DNA of 37,089 nt from positions 1 through 37,089 of the forward strand of contig QNVF01000009.1 in NCBI GenBank assembly GCA_004347965.1, written 5' to 3'. The notes under the pieces were generated by a model. It did no database searches. It was not told where the DNA came from and saw nothing but the letters and a program-made list of their open reading frames with translations. Numbering within the stretch: the stretch's first letter is position 1; the number at the start of each line of letters is the position of its first letter. A program made the translations under genes and the position numbers. Source of the DNA: Candidatus Nezhaarchaeota archaeon WYZ-LMO8. GTDB lineage: Archaea > Thermoproteota > Methanomethylicia > Nezhaarchaeales > WYZ-LMO8. This document shows positions 18,507-27,066 of the stretch, in pieces.

Positions 18507-18737
18507 CTACTCTTTTAATTTTACAAATAAGATGTTGCTTCCTCTAATCAGTACTTTGCCGTACTTGGCTATTGGCCCCTCTTCCTCATTGATCTCCTCG
18601 GCATCATTTAAAAGAAGGTTCATACATTGATCGCATTTTTCAAGTATTCCACGACAACTCCTTCCGTCCTTAAGTCTTACTACAACCTCGCCATTAACGG
18701 CCTTCATCAACAACTTCAAGGGATCACTTTTAACCAT
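18507..18737 (-). CDS. Sm-like archaeal protein (Lsm/SmAP)
   Basis: The 76-residue protein shows Sm1 (EVVVRLKDGRSCRGILEKCDQCMNLLLNDA) and Sm2 (YGKVLIRGSNILFVKL) motifs. Archaeal Lsm proteins form heptameric rings that bind U-rich RNA. It lies 39 nt upstream of mat on the same strand. Many crenarchaea encode several Lsm paralogues; which one this is cannot be decided. The 127-nt gap to thiC upstream holds AT-rich promoter-like sequence and no TPP riboswitch motif. Confidence 0.93.
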   Translation of the reverse strand: MVKSDPLKLLMKAVNGEVVVRLKDGRSCRGILEKCDQCMNLLLNDAEEINEEEGPIAKYGKVLIRGSNILFVKLKE

Positions 18738-18864
18738 GCCTTCTCACTTCTCCATCATACACTTTACCCCTTTACTACATATACTAAAAAACTTTATCGC
18801 TAGCAGCTAAGTGTGAGAAAGGTTTTAGACGTAAAATTCTCTTTATACTGCAGGTGCAACTTGA

Positions 18865-20190
18865 TTGACAATAATCGAAGCAGCTAGACGAGGAGTTGCC
18901 TTAGAGGAGTTCAGGATAGTCGCTTTAAAGGAAGACGTTGACGTTTCTTTTATAATTAGGGGAGTGGCTAGTGGTAGGATAGTAATACCGAAGAATGTAG
19001 CTAGAGACCATGTCGATCCCATAGGAATAGGTGAAGGACTTAGAGCTAAGGTCAATGCGAACGTTGGCTCCTCCATGGATTTCTCGGATGTTAACGTGGA
19101 GGTTGAAAAAGCTAAGTTAGCAGTTAAGTACGGAGCAGACACGATAATGGACCTCTCAACCTCAGATCAAATGGATGAGGTGCGTAGAGCCATCATAAAG
19201 AACATCAATACTCCGATAGGAACAGTTCCTATATACGAAGCTGCACACATGGCTTTAAGGAGATACGGCTCCATAGTTCACATGACCATCGACGACGTTA
19301 TGAAAGCCATAGAGCTGCATGCAAAGGATGGCGTAGACTTTATGACTATTCATGCAGGTGTTACCAAAGAAGCTGTAGACTTCCTAAAAAATCATCCAAG
19401 AGTAGCTGGTATAGTGAGTAGAGGTGGGGCCATCATAGCAGCATGGATGATACATAATGAACGCGAAAACCCTCTTCTCGAACACTACGACTTAATACTT
19501 GACTTAGCTAGAGAGTACGACTTCGCAATAAGCTTAGGTGATGGGCTTAGACCCGGTTGTCAAGCTGACGCTAACGATGTAGCTCAGATAACTGAGCTTC
19601 TCACAGTAAGCAAACTCGTTAAAAGAACGAGGGCAAAAAGTGTTCAGGTTATAGTTGAAGGTCCAGGACACATGCCTATAAATCAAATAGAACACCACAT
19701 AAAGCAAGCGAAGATACTGACAGATCACGCACCACTATACACTCTAGGGCCAATAGTAACGGACATAGCTCCAGGCTACGACCACATAACCTTAGCGATA
19801 GGAGGAGCACTAGCAGTAGCTGCTGGCGTAGACTATTTATGTGCTGTATACCCCTCCGAGCATCTGGGAATCCCACTACCTGAGGATGTGAAGCATGGCA
19901 TCATAGCGAGCAGGATAGCTGCACACGCTGGAGACATAGTTAGACTGGGCGAAAAGGCCCTTAAATGGGATTTAGAGCTTTCAAAAGCTAGGGCAGCGCT
20001 CAATTGGAAGACGCAGTTTAAACTGGCAATAGATCCTGAGACGGCCATGAAGATACATAGTAGAGTACCTTCTAAGAGTGGAGCATGCTCTGTGTGTGGT
20101 GAGTACTGTGTATACCTCATACTTTCCAGGTTCTTGGGTCAAAAAGTGAATCAAAGAAGCTTCACAGGGTCATGCTACTACATGTCGTGA
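18865..20190 (+). CDS. thiC: Phosphomethylpyrimidine synthase ThiC
   Basis: The 441-residue radical-SAM enzyme has GRIVIPKN near the N-terminus, NANVGSS, DLSTSD, IGTVPIYEA, DFMTIHAGV, SRGGAI, SLGDGLRPGCQADAND, VEGPGHMP, GPIVTDIAPGYDH and GADYLCAVYPSEHLG-like blocks. The C-terminal Fe-S motif is CSVCGEYC (Cx2Cx3C), as in short ThiC forms. It converts aminoimidazole ribotide to the thiamine pyrimidine. It lacks the long N-terminal domain of large bacterial ThiC. It starts at TTG with AGGTG about 8 nt upstream and overlaps the CYTH gene end by 13 bp. Confidence 0.96.
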   Translation: MTIIEAARRGVALEEFRIVALKEDVDVSFIIRGVASGRIVIPKNVARDHVDPIGIGEGLRAKVNANVGSSMDFSDVNVEVEKAKLAVKYGADTIMDLSTSDQMDEVRRAIIKNINTPIGTVPIYEAAHMALRRYGSIVHMTIDDVMKAIELHAKDGVDFMTIHAGVTKEAVDFLKNHPRVAGIVSRGGAIIAAWMIHNERENPLLEHYDLILDLAREYDFAISLGDGLRPGCQADANDVAQITELLTVSKLVKRTRAKSVQVIVEGPGHMPINQIEHHIKQAKILTDHAPLYTLGPIVTDIAPGYDHITLAIGGALAVAAGVDYLCAVYPSEHLGIPLPEDVKHGIIASRIAAHAGDIVRLGEKALKWDLELSKARAALNWKTQFKLAIDPETAMKIHSRVPSKSGACSVCGEYCVYLILSRFLGQKVNQRSFTGSCYYMS

Positions 20191-20720
20191 CATGAAATCA
20201 TCTCTGCATAACCTCTACGTATAAGCTCCTTACCTGAAAGCCTCAAAGCTGATAGAGTCTCTAGCACCTTGCTGAGAACGTCTTTCATTCCGACTTCACT
20301 AGCGAGGACCTCTATTTCTAGGAACGAACCTAAACTCTCCACCTCATCTACATTTATTGTGCATTCACCAAGATGGAAGCTCCACCTCCTCTTTCTGACT
20401 ACTAAGCTCTCCTTGAATCCAAGATGTCTAAGAAGCTGTAAGAGGTTGTCCACATCTTCCTCTCTTATCCTCACTTCGAACTCCAAGCTTTCTTTAAGCT
20501 CCTTACTAGGCCTTTTATGTTTGAAGATTAGCTTGGCTTCCCCATCACTCTTCCTAAGCTTGAGCGTCTTGTCTATGCCAAGTGAAGGATCGTGTGTGCT
20601 TATGAAGAATACGTCCTCTTCCTCGCATATCTTCTCAGTAGAGCAAGTCTCTCTAAGTTTCTTTAAAACTTCTTGCTTCTCCTCTTCACTTAGAACTACC
20701 TTAACCTCAACCTCTATCAA
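20178..20720 (-). CDS. CYTH domain protein (class IV adenylate cyclase / triphosphatase superfamily)
   Basis: The 180-residue protein begins MIEVEVKVVL, the ExExK motif of the CYTH tunnel fold, and continues with alternating acidic/basic strands: TLKLRKSDGEAKLIFKHKR, LEFEVRI, RRWSFHLGECTINVDEVESLGSFLEIEVL. Members are triphosphatases (tripolyphosphate, thiamine triphosphate) or class IV adenylate cyclases, and the substrate cannot be fixed from sequence. It follows the 89-residue unknown gene with a 4-bp overlap and ends convergently with thiC. Confidence 0.87.
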   Translation of the reverse strand: MIEVEVKVVLSEEEKQEVLKKLRETCSTEKICEEEDVFFISTHDPSLGIDKTLKLRKSDGEAKLIFKHKRPSKELKESLEFEVRIREEDVDNLLQLLRHLGFKESLVVRKRRWSFHLGECTINVDEVESLGSFLEIEVLASEVGMKDVLSKVLETLSALRLSGKELIRRGYAEMISCHDM

Positions 20721-20986
20721 CTTAATTTCTCCTCTAATTGATATAGCAAGGACAGTATGCTTTCAAGTTCTCCTCTCTTTTTCAATTTCTTTGAAAGTCT
20801 TCTAGCATCATCTCTCATGCCCGACTTATTGAGCATCCTCACTATTCTAGTTAAGGCTTTAACACCATCAGAGTTAAGCTCACCTCGACTACTCATACGA
20901 TCAAGCTTACTCATGAAATCTCTTATCGCTCTCTTAGCTTCAACTACATGTAAATTGGTATCCTCGTTCTTCCTCACACTTCCCAT
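20717..20986 (-). CDS. Small helical protein of unknown function
   Basis: This 89-residue protein is not recognised. It is highly charged and predicted by eye to be all helical (VVEAKRAIRDFMSKLDRM, GVKALTRIVRMLNKSG, DDARRLSKKLKKRG, LESILSLLYQLEEKL). It has no cysteines or membrane segments. It lies upstream of the CYTH gene with a 4-bp ATGA overlap, so the two are probably translationally coupled. It is treated as real because of that overlap and the normal codon use. Confidence 0.65.
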   Translation of the reverse strand: MGSVRKNEDTNLHVVEAKRAIRDFMSKLDRMSSRGELNSDGVKALTRIVRMLNKSGMRDDARRLSKKLKKRGELESILSLLYQLEEKLS

Positions 20987-21069
20987 GAGCCCTCTTCCCA
21001 GCCGTTAGTTAAATCTATCTACCTCCATATAAGCAATATAATCAGCTTAGAGAGTTGTGGTGACTCTCG

Positions 21070-22887
21070 TTGTGCGGAATTTTCGGCTGTACGTCGTTGA
21101 AGGAAGGGGTGTCAAAGCTCATTTACTCCTCGCTTAAGAGGTTAGAATACAGAGGATACGATTCTGTAGGTTTAGCTACAATATGTAATGGACATATCTT
21201 CTTGAAGAAGGATCAAGGGAAGGTAGAGGAAGTAGAGAGAAGATTAAGTCTTAGTGCATTACCTGGAAGGTGTGGGATAGGACATACTCGCTGGGCCACG
21301 CATGGAGCTCCCTCCAAGGAGAATGCACATCCTCTGACGGACTGTGAAGGCAAGGTGGCTGTGGCTCATAACGGCATCATCGAGAACTATTTAGAGTTGC
21401 GTAGCAAGCTAGGGGATTCAGGGCATAAGTTACGTTCTAGAACTGATAGCGAAATAATAGCGCACTTAATTGAGGAACTCCTCAATAAAGGTCTTACACT
21501 AGAAGAGGCTGTTAGGCAAGCAACATTAACGTTAAGGGGGTCATACGCCTTTGCAGTCATCTCGCCACTATGTGAAGATAAGATCGTTTGCGTCAGAATG
21601 GAAAGCCCATTAGTCATAGGTCTCTCACGAGACTATACCTGTCTCTCATCCGATATACCAGCCCTTCCTCCAGATGTGGAGAGCATTATAGTGATGAATG
21701 ATGGGGAGCTTGCTGTACTTACTCCTCACTCCATCGTCATTAGGGACTTGGAGTCTAATCAACAGCTACCACTTAGGATAGTGGCTAAAGAGAGCGTGAC
21801 GTGCCTAGCCGATCGAGGCGGCTTTACTCACTACATGATCAAAGAGATATTTGAGCAACCTCAAGCAGCTCTTAACGTTATCAATGCTCCTCGCTACTAC
21901 ATAGTTAAATTAGCTGAAGAGCTTGTTAAGTCTGATAGGGTTTACTTAATTGGTTGTGGAACATCATATCATGCATGTTTATTTGGCTCCTACGTCCTAC
22001 GCTCAATAGCTGATATTGACGCTCAACCAGTCATCGCATCAGAATTTAGCGAAAGCCACGTCAAGTTGGGGAAGGATGTAGCCATCCTTGCTATATCACA
22101 ATCAGGAGAGACGGCTGATGTACTACAAGTCCTGAGATCTTACGTGAACAAAGATGTTAAACTTCTAGCACTAACCAACGTTATGGGGTCCTCGATAACA
22201 AGGCTTGTATCTTCGTATGTTGGACTCTATGCTGGTCCAGAAATAGGTGTAGCAGCCACTAAAACGTTTATTGCAGAACTTTTAATGCTCACCAGAATAA
22301 GCATAGAAGTAGCTAGAATTAAGGGTGTAAATGTTGATCTCATCTCAGGTGTCGAGAGTATCCTAAGGTCTTCACCAAAGCTGATAGAGAGATCTCTCAC
22401 GCTTAATGAGCCCTTAGCCAAGAGTTTATCCGTTTACTTATCCTTAAAGAATAGTGCCTTCTTCTTAGCAAGAGGAGTAAACATAGTTACAGCCCTTGAG
22501 GGAGCTTTAAAGCTAAAGGAGATAAGCTATATTCACGCTGAAGGCTATCCTGCAGGAGAATCAAAGCATGGGCCCATAGCTCTCGTTGAAGAAGGTTTTC
22601 CATGCATCTTCGTATGTCCTCATGATGAAACTTACTACAAAATACTAGGCAACGTAATGGAGATGAAGGCTAGAGGAGCCTTTGTAATTTCATGCGTCGA
22701 GGAAGGTGATAAAGAAGTTAGAGAGACATCAGATAGGATCTTCGTTCTTCCGAAGATCGAAACTAAGCTTTTAACACCTATACTGCACGTAGTACCGCTT
22801 CAGCTCCTCGCTTATTACACAGCTATTGCTCGAGGTTACGACCCCGATAAACCTCGAAACCTCGCCAAGTCCGTTACAGTCCCTTAG
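21070..22887 (+). CDS. glmS: Glutamine--fructose-6-phosphate aminotransferase (isomerizing)
   Basis: The 605-residue enzyme starts (TTG) MCGIFGC with Cys2 as the glutaminase nucleophile, followed by RLEYRGYDSVG, GIGHTRWATHG and AHNGIIENY. Two SIS domains follow, with GCGTSYHACLFGSY, SQSGETADVLQ, AEGYPAGESKHGPIAL and the C-terminal DKPRNLAKSVTV. It makes glucosamine-6-phosphate for amino-sugar and N-glycan synthesis. GGTGA lies upstream of the start. The last 14 bases overlap purA convergently. No glmS ribozyme is expected or seen. Confidence 0.97.
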   Translation: MCGIFGCTSLKEGVSKLIYSSLKRLEYRGYDSVGLATICNGHIFLKKDQGKVEEVERRLSLSALPGRCGIGHTRWATHGAPSKENAHPLTDCEGKVAVAHNGIIENYLELRSKLGDSGHKLRSRTDSEIIAHLIEELLNKGLTLEEAVRQATLTLRGSYAFAVISPLCEDKIVCVRMESPLVIGLSRDYTCLSSDIPALPPDVESIIVMNDGELAVLTPHSIVIRDLESNQQLPLRIVAKESVTCLADRGGFTHYMIKEIFEQPQAALNVINAPRYYIVKLAEELVKSDRVYLIGCGTSYHACLFGSYVLRSIADIDAQPVIASEFSESHVKLGKDVAILAISQSGETADVLQVLRSYVNKDVKLLALTNVMGSSITRLVSSYVGLYAGPEIGVAATKTFIAELLMLTRISIEVARIKGVNVDLISGVESILRSSPKLIERSLTLNEPLAKSLSVYLSLKNSAFFLARGVNIVTALEGALKLKEISYIHAEGYPAGESKHGPIALVEEGFPCIFVCPHDETYYKILGNVMEMKARGAFVISCVEEGDKEVRETSDRIFVLPKIETKLLTPILHVVPLQLLAYYTAIARGYDPDKPRNLAKSVTVP

Positions 22888-23901
22888 ATCTTCTAAGATC
22901 TATGGTATCGAAGATGTCAGGCCCCGTGCTTATTATCGTTACGGGCACCTTCAATGTATTCTCTATCTCCTCTATGAACTTCTTAGCTTCACGAGGTAGC
23001 TTATCGTAATCCCTAATCTTTGAAGCTGTAGGGAACAATGTATCTACCCTTGTAAGAGCTATTTGAGTTGCACTATTAGCTAGAACTGCTCTTCTGGCTA
23101 AATCAAAGTTGAAGGGCGCTACCCTTCTCCTTCTTCCAGTTACGGTAGCAACCTCTATAAGCCCTCGCTTTTCGGCCTCCTCCTCTGAGAGCTCACCGAG
23201 AAGCGGTCCTCCACCAACTCTAGTTACATAGGACTTGAAGACGACGATCACTTCATCAACCATCTTTGGCCCTATACCCACCTCGCTGCAGATAGCTGAT
23301 GCAGTCGTATCTCGACTGGTGACGTATGGATAAGTCCCATGATAAAGGGAGAGGTAGTATCCTTGAGTTCCTTCAAGTAATACGTTGTGACCTTGCTGAT
23401 ACGTGTTCCACAATATCATAAGGACGTCGTCTAAATATTCCTCTAACTCCTTCACATCACGAGCAAGCTTAGCCACTCTTCTCACTCTATCAGCCATAGC
23501 TGCTCCAACTCCTTGTCCTGTTGAGCCTATCTTAGAGATCAAGTAAGCATCTTCTCTCTCCTTCTTCACGTGCTCGTCTTCGATTATGGATGCTTGAGGA
23601 TCTATCTTAAGCCTGTCCTTGGCTTTCGTTAGCTCTATCTCTTTCATTAAGACGTCTATCCTAATATTGGCTCCAGCCGCTATGCAGAGTATCGCATTGG
23701 GGTTTACGAACCCGCAAGGTATCATCCTCAACTTGTACTCTACACCATTATAAGTTACAGTATGACCTGCATTGACTGATCCAGTTCTTACGGCTACTCG
23801 AACATCGTCTCTTAATGATAGGTAGGCACAAATTTTTCCTTTTAGGGGGCTAACACCTTTCCCTCGTCTCCAAAGAAGCCTCCAACAACTACTGTTAGCA
23901 A
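22874..23901 (-). CDS. purA: Adenylosuccinate synthetase, interrupted by a 17-nt BHB-like mini-intron
   Basis: The ORF track starts only at 23731, but the minus strand upstream encodes the missing N-terminus. A TTG at 23901 opens MLTVVVGGFFGDEGK and then hits TAA at 23844-23842. After 17 nt the reading resumes as GKICAYLSLRDD, then TGSVNAGHTVTYNG. Dropping 23842-23858 rejoins GDEGKGK, the GTP/IMP-binding and catalytic loop of PurA, and gives 336 residues, the usual length of short archaeal enzymes. Later motifs include EGTQGYYLSLYHGTYPYVTSRDTT and GGPLLGEL. It converts IMP and aspartate to adenylosuccinate using GTP. Exons are 23901-23859 and 23841-22874 (43 + 968 = 1011 nt). The start overlaps the HDAC-like gene by 7 nt. 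Confidence 0.88.
23842..23858 (-). other. 17-nt predicted BHB mini-intron in purA
   Basis: Sense strand: AGGTGTTAGCCCCCTAA. The predicted fold has a 4-bp helix AGGG(864-861):CCCU(847-844), a 3-nt bulge AAA (860-858) at the 5' site, an intron hairpin GGU-GUUA-GCC, and a 3-nt bulge AAA (843-841) at the 3' site. Cutting after the second base of each bulge removes 17 nt. The exact junction is ambiguous over a few bases because A residues flank both sides. The outer exon-exon helix is not evident. Confidence 0.72.
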
Positions 23902-24980
23902 GCCTCTAACCCCCAATAGGGTTTTAGAACTTCTTCGCAGACCTCACTTATCACTCTTAATCCTTCTGCTCTCACTTTATTGGTTGAAGAGGTTTCGGCT
24001 TCCCTTATTAGCGGCATGTTCGTGAAGTAAGCAACGATATTGTGTACCCCTTGTGCAAGCCCTGGACCATAGCCTCCTTCAAGTACGAAGATAGCTTTTC
24101 TTGTCACGTCCTCTTCTTTCAACCTCTTAACCAACTCAGCTATCTCTAGGAAGGAGTTCAGCGATAGGTTCATGGATGTTATTGGGTCATCTTTATGTGC
24201 ATCAAAGCCTGCAGACAATAACAATATCTCTGGCTTATACTTTCTGAGAACCTTGCTTACTACTTTGTTTAACACCTCTTTATATAAGTCGTCAGCAGTG
24301 AATGGAGGCAATGGGATGTTTATGTTATATCCTACACCCTCTCCTTCACCTACCTCATTGATAAACCCTGTACCAGGGTAAGCAGTTCTTCCATCCTGGT
24401 GGGTGCTTATGTACAACACCGATTTGTCATCGTAGAATATTTCTTGAGTTCCATTTCCGTGATGACAATCAAAGTCGAATATTGCTATTCGCGTTAATCC
24501 AATCTCGTTCACTAGATATTTTGCTGCTATGGCAACGTTGTTAAATAAGCAAAAACCTAAGGTCGGTGCTCCTAGAGCTGCTCCCGACTTGCCTGCGTGA
24601 TGCCCAGGAGGTCTTTCTAAGATGAAGCACACATCGTAATCTTCCTCTAAAACCTTCTTACACCCCAAGATTGCTGATCCTGCAGCATAAAGTGCTACTT
24701 CAAAACTTTCCTTTGATACTTGCGTGTCTGGATCTAAGTACCTCTTACCACTTGTAATGGCTCGTTCCACGTACTTAACGTATTCTTCATCGTGAACTGC
24801 AAGTACATCATCTATCGACGCCTTGACGGCCTTCTCAACTTTAACCTTAGACAGCACATTACCCTCCTTCAGCACCCTCATCACGTCTATTAGCCTTTGA
24901 GGTCTCTCAGGATGGTAAGGATCAGTATTGTGCTTCAAGAACACATCATCATAAACTATGCAAAGTGAGGAGTTACTCAT
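23895..24980 (-). CDS. Histone deacetylase superfamily hydrolase (AcuC/Hda-like)
   Basis: About 361 residues of the class II HDAC/acetylpolyamine amidohydrolase family: HNTDPYHPERPQRL, RPPGHHAG with the paired active-site histidines, FDFDCHHGNGTQEIFYDD with metal ligands D and H, LLLSAGFDAHKDDP with the third ligand, and FVLEGGYG. It probably deacetylates a small molecule or protein lysine using zinc. The track starts at 24992, but ATG 24980 has GGTG 6 nt upstream and fits the family better. Its stop overlaps the purA start. Confidence 0.9.
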   Translation of the reverse strand: MSNSSLCIVYDDVFLKHNTDPYHPERPQRLIDVMRVLKEGNVLSKVKVEKAVKASIDDVLAVHDEEYVKYVERAITSGKRYLDPDTQVSKESFEVALYAAGSAILGCKKVLEEDYDVCFILERPPGHHAGKSGAALGAPTLGFCLFNNVAIAAKYLVNEIGLTRIAIFDFDCHHGNGTQEIFYDDKSVLYISTHQDGRTAYPGTGFINEVGEGEGVGYNINIPLPPFTADDLYKEVLNKVVSKVLRKYKPEILLLSAGFDAHKDDPITSMNLSLNSFLEIAELVKRLKEEDVTRKAIFVLEGGYGPGLAQGVHNIVAYFTNMPLIREAETSSTNKVRAEGLRVISEVCEEVLKPYWGLEAC

Positions 24981-25057
24981 TTCAAGCACCAATCATTTCT
25001 CCGGCTTTAAACTTTAAATAAGCTTCTTGTCTCCTTGAGAAGCTGGTGCGTAGGTAA

Positions 25058-25690
25058 TTGAGCTCTAGGGTTGAATTAAAGCCTACGCGGATGGAGTTAA
25101 TAAACTTACGTAGAAGAAAAAGGTTAGCAGAAAGAGGTCTTGCCCTTCTGAAAGAGAAGCGTGACGCGCTAGTCATGGAGCTACTTTCTCTAGCTAAAGA
25201 ATACCAAACAGTTATGCTTGAAGTTAGGGAGAAGATGGAGAATGCGATGAGCTATCTAGCATTAGCAAAAGCTGATTTAGGTATGTATAAGCTTAATGAG
25301 ATCGTAGCAAGCCTGAAACCTCAAGTAACCATAGATGTTAAGTTTCGAAGCATAATGGGTGTAGTAACGCCTATGTTCAAAGTCTTGCCATCGGTAGACG
25401 CGAACACACCACCATACAACTTAATTGGCACATCATCCTACCTTGATGAAGCCACTAAAGCGTTTAGAGATGCCTTCATGTCAGTTATAAGACTTGCTGA
25501 AATTCAAGCCGTTGCAAGAAGGATAGCTGAAGAAGTTGAGAAAGCTAAGAGGAGAGTTAATGCTCTCGAGAACGTTGTCATACCAACGATAGAAAGGAAT
25601 ATCAAATACATAGAGCTGTACTTGGATGAGCGAGCTCGCGAAGACATTTTTCGATTAAGGCTTTTAAAGAAGAAGCGTGTAAGGAAGTGA
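25058..25690 (+). CDS. atpD: A/V-type ATP synthase subunit D
   Basis: The 210-residue protein has PTRMELINLRRRKRLAERGLALLKEKRDALV at the N-terminus, a central segment, and a long C-terminal helix ENVVIPTIERNIKYIELYLDERAREDIFRLRLLKKKR. This is subunit D, the central rotor coiled coil of the archaeal A-type ATPase. It stands alone here without other atp genes. It starts at TTG, preceded by GTAGGTAA. The length is normal. Confidence 0.96.
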   Translation: MSSRVELKPTRMELINLRRRKRLAERGLALLKEKRDALVMELLSLAKEYQTVMLEVREKMENAMSYLALAKADLGMYKLNEIVASLKPQVTIDVKFRSIMGVVTPMFKVLPSVDANTPPYNLIGTSSYLDEATKAFRDAFMSVIRLAEIQAVARRIAEEVEKAKRRVNALENVVIPTIERNIKYIELYLDERAREDIFRLRLLKKKRVRK

Positions 25691-25695
25691 TGCTT

Positions 25696-26049
25696 TTACA
25701 TACCTCTTAAGTAAAGGATTGCTCGGGCAAGATCGCCCTTAGTCGCCTTCAATGCTTTCCTAGCCTCTTCGAGGCTTACACCTGCTTGAGAGGCAACGAG
25801 CTGAACATCTTCCTCAGATATGCTTACCTCTTCTACGACTAAAGATCTCTCCTCAACCTCACCAGTTACTTGAAATATTGTTTGATTTCCAACCTTCATG
25901 CTGGTTACTTGAGGATTCCTAATTACTATTTCTTTATCTCGAAGCCTAAATACGACACTTTCAACTCCCTCAACTTGTTCAATTGAAAGCCCAGCTTTCT
26001 TAACTACATGTAACATCTTCTGCAGTTCTCTTGGGCTTATCCCTTTCAC
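25696..26049 (-). CDS. nac: Archaeal nascent polypeptide-associated complex protein (aNAC)
   Basis: The 117-residue protein has a NAC domain (about 25-70: VVFRLRDKEIVIRNPQVTSMKVGNQTIFQVTGE) and a C-terminal UBA domain (SEEDVQLVASQAGVSLEEARKALKATKGDLARAILYL). aNAC forms a homodimer at the ribosome exit tunnel. The GTG start lies 50 nt inside the end of the upstream PUA-domain gene, an unusually long same-strand overlap. Confidence 0.95.
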   Translation of the reverse strand: MKGISPRELQKMLHVVKKAGLSIEQVEGVESVVFRLRDKEIVIRNPQVTSMKVGNQTIFQVTGEVEERSLVVEEVSISEEDVQLVASQAGVSLEEARKALKATKGDLARAILYLRGM

Positions 26050-26545
26050 TCTCTACTCCCCTCCTAACTTTCACGGCTACGCCCGAATTAAATGCTCGCA
26101 TTTCGTAGCTTGATAGCAGGGCTCGACCAACAGCGAGCAAGTTGTCTTCTTCGTCCACTACAAGAACCTCATCTCCACAGCGAATTTCAGGGTCTACATC
26201 AACTACGTGCTTTGCAAAGACACTCCTTCCTCGCTTTATGAAATCTCTAATCTCATTCTTAACTACCACTCTAAGCTTTGGCCTCTTGAAGTGTTTTTGC
26301 AATATTCTAGCTCCTTCAATCGTTAAAGCTAGAAAGCCATCATTCCACCTGATTGTTGCTAAAAGCCTTCCTTCAGAGTCATACACGTACCGTGGCTTTC
26401 CAGTTCTCCTCGATGTCTCTACCTTCAGCCCCCTTGAGACTAGTGCTTCTCCAGCACCAGCTCCAAACTGATAGTCAGCTCGTACCTTCACCAGTCTTGC
26501 CAGAAACTCCTCATTCAAGCCAGCCACAATACATTTTAACTTCAA
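26000..26545 (-). CDS. PUA domain RNA-binding protein
   Basis: The 181-residue protein has a C-terminal PUA domain (about 90-165: VVVKNEIRDFIKRGRSVFAKHVVDVDPEIRCGDEVLVVDEEDNLLAVGRALLSS). The N-terminal part (DYQFGAGAGEALV, SRRTGKPRYVYDSEGRLLATIRWNDGFLALT) resembles the domain that precedes PUA in archaeosine-transglycosylase-related proteins. It probably binds structured RNA, but the target is unknown. It starts at TTG, is divergent from mbf1, and overlaps aNAC by 50 nt. Confidence 0.83.
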   Translation of the reverse strand: MKLKCIVAGLNEEFLARLVKVRADYQFGAGAGEALVSRGLKVETSRRTGKPRYVYDSEGRLLATIRWNDGFLALTIEGARILQKHFKRPKLRVVVKNEIRDFIKRGRSVFAKHVVDVDPEIRCGDEVLVVDEEDNLLAVGRALLSSYEMRAFNSGVAVKVRRGVESERDKPKRTAEDVTCS

Positions 26546-26583
26546 TCTGTAAATTAATACCTAGTCCCTAGGGGGCTAAAGGG

Positions 26584-27045
26584 TTGATATGTGAGCTTTG
26601 CGGCAAGCCGATAATCGGAAAGCCGATAAAATCTTGGATTGAAGGTGCGCAATTAACTGTATGCCACCGATGCTCTCGCTATGGCTCTACCGTAAAACCC
26701 GCTACTCAACGAGCTACTCTTCAACAATTACCAAAGCGTAGGGAGGTGAGGACAGAACTGGAGAACATGGTCTTAGTGGGCAACTACAATGTCCTCATTC
26801 GTCAAGCTAGAGAAAGCATGGGTTTAACTCAAGAAGATTTAGCGAGGTTAATAGGCGAAAAGGAGTCTATAATCCGAAGATTAGAAAGTGGTCGCATGAC
26901 ACCAACGTTAGAGCTGGCTAAAAAGCTTGAGAGATTATTGAAGATAAAGCTTTATGAGGAGGTTCGTCAGGAGCAAGAAGTGCCTAGACCTCAAAACTTT
27001 GAGTTAACGTTGGGCGATGTTGCAGTAATAAGAGAACGCAAATAA
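26584..27045 (+). CDS. mbf1: Multiprotein bridging factor 1 (aMBF1)
   Basis: The 153-residue protein has an N-terminal zinc ribbon (CELCGKP ... VCHRCSRYG) and a C-terminal Cro-type HTH (LIRQARESMGLTQEDLARLIGEKESIIRRLESGRMTPTLELAKKLERLL). This is archaeal MBF1, which binds the small ribosomal subunit in crenarchaea. It starts at TTG. It is the fourth basal or ribosome-linked transcription-type factor in the window, with tfb, tfeB and tfe. Confidence 0.94.
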   Translation: MICELCGKPIIGKPIKSWIEGAQLTVCHRCSRYGSTVKPATQRATLQQLPKRREVRTELENMVLVGNYNVLIRQARESMGLTQEDLARLIGEKESIIRRLESGRMTPTLELAKKLERLLKIKLYEEVRQEQEVPRPQNFELTLGDVAVIRERK

Positions 27046-27066
27046 TCAAGGAATAATCCTCTATCG

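Noticed and set aside
18738-18864. TPP riboswitch upstream of thiC
   Set aside because: No CTGAGA-type core or paired sensor helices were found in the 127-nt spacer.
23842-23858. Sequencing error or pseudogene explanation for broken purA and pyrG
   Set aside because: Three separate inserts of exact hairpin form, each restoring a perfect conserved motif when removed and none leaving other damage in the gene, are not expected from random error or decay.
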